From contig CASEEB010000023.1 of the NCBI GenBank assembly GCA_949286815.1, positions 1 to 6,355 of the forward strand: DNA of 6,355 bases, given 5' to 3'. Source of the DNA: an uncultured Eubacteriales bacterium. Its GTDB lineage: Bacteria > Bacillota > Clostridia > Oscillospirales > CAG-272. The notes below the pieces were generated by a model, which saw only the letters and a list, made by a program, of their open reading frames with translations, ran no database searches and was not told where the DNA came from. A program made the position numbers and the translations under genes. This document shows positions 5,164-6,355 of the stretch, one piece after another (position 1 is the stretch's first letter; each line of letters starts with the position of its first letter).

Positions 5164-6045
5164 TTACAACAGATCGGACGGAACAAACGTGTATGCCGTA
5201 TTGCAGAATCTGCAGACCACTTCAAGCTCTTCCGGCTTTCCCTCCGCCTTTTGCTCGTCAAAAAGCTTACGAACATCTTCACTGCCCATGGAACGTATAG
5301 CCTTTGCGAACCGTTCTTTTGAACAATTGCACCTGTACTCCACTTCAAGCTCGTCAAACACGTCATAGTCTATTCCTTCAAGCGCGATATCCGCGATTTC
5401 CTTGTTGCTGAGTCCATTGTCAAACAGCCTTGAAACATCAGCAAGCTTTGACGCGTTTTGCTCAAGCCGATTAACGGTTTCCTCGTCGGCAAAAGGCAGA
5501 AGCTGAATAAGCACTCCGCCCGCCGCGCGGCATGTCAGGTCTCTGTCCACGAGCACGCCCAAGGCGCACACGGTAGGAATCTGCTCGCTGACGGCAAAAT
5601 ACGACGCTATATCCTCGGCAATTTCGCCGGAAACCAGTTCAACCGACCCTGTATAGGGTTCTTTTCCGCCTGCATCCCTGACAATATTCAGATACCCCTT
5701 GCCCACAAATTTACCCACGTCAAGCTTTCCGTTTGGCTTAAGCGGAATGTCGGCGGCGGGATTTTCGATATACCCTCTTACATTTCCGATATAATCACTG
5801 ACGGCGATTATTTTTCCCGCCGGTCCGTCTCCGCTTATGCTTACCGTTATGCTGTCTTCTTTTTCTCCAAGCATACACCCCATCATCGAAGTCGCGCTCA
5901 ACAGCCTGCCGAGAGATGCGGTCGCGGTCGGTGAGGTCTTGTGATATTTAACGGCGGTATTCACTATATCGGTTGAGTTTATTACATGTATTCTCGCGCT
6001 CCCGTCAACGGTCATACCGCGCAAAATCGCTGATTTTTTATCCAC
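5164..6045 (-). CDS. hslO: Redox-regulated chaperone Hsp33
   Basis: This cytoplasmic holdase chaperone is switched on by oxidative unfolding and prevents aggregation of proteins during peroxide, bleach or heat stress. The 293 aa equal the family length. The N-terminal core shows GRLLSATSMMG (46-56), SGDGPAG (71-77), VRGYIENP (89-96) and GEIAEDIASYF with SEQIPT (140-158). The C-terminal redox switch has all four zinc-binding cysteines, C239-X-C241 and C278-X2-C281. The start is a GTG (6043-6045) with AGGAG (6056-6060) 10 nt upstream; no alternative in-frame start is closer. Its own promoter lies just upstream. It faces dpaB across a shared terminator, and a probable methyltransferase gene lies upstream on the same strand with a 112-nt gap. 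No defect is visible. Confidence 0.96.
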   Translation of the reverse strand: MDKKSAILRGMTVDGSARIHVINSTDIVNTAVKYHKTSPTATASLGRLLSATSMMGCMLGEKEDSITVSISGDGPAGKIIAVSDYIGNVRGYIENPAADIPLKPNGKLDVGKFVGKGYLNIVRDAGGKEPYTGSVELVSGEIAEDIASYFAVSEQIPTVCALGVLVDRDLTCRAAGGVLIQLLPFADEETVNRLEQNASKLADVSRLFDNGLSNKEIADIALEGIDYDVFDELEVEYRCNCSKERFAKAIRSMGSEDVRKLFDEQKAEGKPEELEVVCRFCNTAYTFVPSDLL

Positions 6046-6069
6046 AGTAAAATAGCTCCTTATTTACTA

Positions 6070-6098
6070 ATTTAAAATTACTCAGACATACCTGTAAA
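6070..6098 (-). promoter_or_regulatory. Promoter for hslO
   Basis: On the - strand TTTACA (6093-6098, 5 of 6 to the -35 consensus), a 17-nt spacer and TTAAAT (6070-6075, 4 of 6 to the -10) predict a start near 6063. That leaves a short leader holding the ribosome site AGGAG (6056-6060). hslO could therefore be expressed independently of the upstream methyltransferase gene. Confidence 0.55.
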
Positions 6099-6157
6099 AT
6101 CTGAATTTCACAATATTCCTTCACGCAAAAATTGCATCTGACAATGACCGAGAAAGA

Positions 6158-6355
6158 CTACTTCAATGCTTTTGCGGCAATATACCAACGCTGACAGTCC
6201 CGGTCAGGCTCGCAAAAATCAAAGTCCCCGAAAAATCCTAAGCATTCAAACCCGCATTCGGAAAGCAAATTTCCGATTTCTTTTTTGTCATAGCATCTCT
6301 CGGACTGTACCTCGTCCTTGCGGGTATACAAGCCGTCTTTTTTTTCGGTAAAAAC
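6158..6355 (-). CDS. Probable class I SAM-dependent methyltransferase, C-terminal fragment
   Basis: The last 65 codons and the TAG stop (6158-6160) of a leftward gene are present; the rest lies beyond the right edge. The visible protein reads ...YTRKDEVQSERCYDKKEIGNLL... then ECGFECLGFFGDFDF, and ends in QRWYIAAKALK. The order Y-T, a Y-D-x-x-E-I helix, a GFE-x-L-x-x-x-GDFDF segment and a final strand ending in A-A-K matches the C-terminal part of small class I methyltransferases, where these strands close the SAM-binding fold. The SAM-binding glycine motif itself is outside the window, so substrate and enzyme subtype cannot be told. It lies upstream of hslO, same strand, 112 nt away, with no strong terminator between. 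The frame is intact throughout. Confidence 0.65.
   Translation of the reverse strand, partial: VFTEKKDGLYTRKDEVQSERCYDKKEIGNLLSECGFECLGFFGDFDFCEPDRDCQRWYIAAKALK

Noticed and set aside
6125..6135. GCAA/TTGC hairpin as a terminator of the methyltransferase gene
   Set aside because: Only four pairs with a 3-nt loop and no following T-run on the - strand; too weak to call.
6166..6351. 61-codon open frame on the + strand at the right edge
   Set aside because: Antisense to the intact C-terminal frame of the probable methyltransferase.

Overview
The window reads as a chromosomal piece of an endospore-forming Clostridia-type Firmicute, perhaps an uncultured gut relative of the Oscillospiraceae. This is inferred from the gene set: a dipicolinate synthase pair (dpaA-dpaB) is found only in spore formers, and it sits next to a long, divergent PRPP synthetase, a rhamnulokinase and an Hsp33 chaperone. 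Strong GGAGG-type ribosome binding sites and moderate base composition fit this. No species can be named.

Layout, left to right. Positions 1-271 hold no gene I can identify, but contain a clear rightward terminator (about 96-139) that probably ends a gene lying outside the window. Two leftward genes follow: prs (PRPP synthetase, 272-1435) and, upstream of it, rhaB (rhamnulokinase, 1509-2981). No terminator is visible in the 73 nt between them, so rhaB-prs may be one transcript. A 275-nt divergent region (2982-3256) carries a leftward extended -10 promoter for rhaB, several short palindromes, and a rightward promoter for the dipicolinate operon dpaA (3257-4192) and dpaB (4245-4805). Then comes a 358-nt gene-free but strongly structured stretch (4806-5163). 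It has a GC-rich hairpin, a set of nested inverted repeats and a long terminator, probably bidirectional, shared with the convergent hslO (Hsp33, 5164-6045, leftward). The right edge holds the last 65 codons of a leftward gene, probably a class I SAM-dependent methyltransferase, cut by the window end.

How the genes relate. DpaA and DpaB together make dipicolinic acid for the spore core, normally in the mother cell. RhaB phosphorylates L-rhamnulose in sugar breakdown. Prs makes PRPP for nucleotide, histidine, tryptophan and NAD synthesis. Hsp33 protects proteins during oxidative stress. These are separate functions, not one pathway. I found no mobile element, CRISPR array, tRNA, rRNA or defence system, and no coding region that looks like a new system. 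The parts least explained by known genes are the structured stretch at 4905-5035 and the dpaA control region, where a vegetative-looking promoter, a near-Spo0A box and a 5' hairpin coincide.
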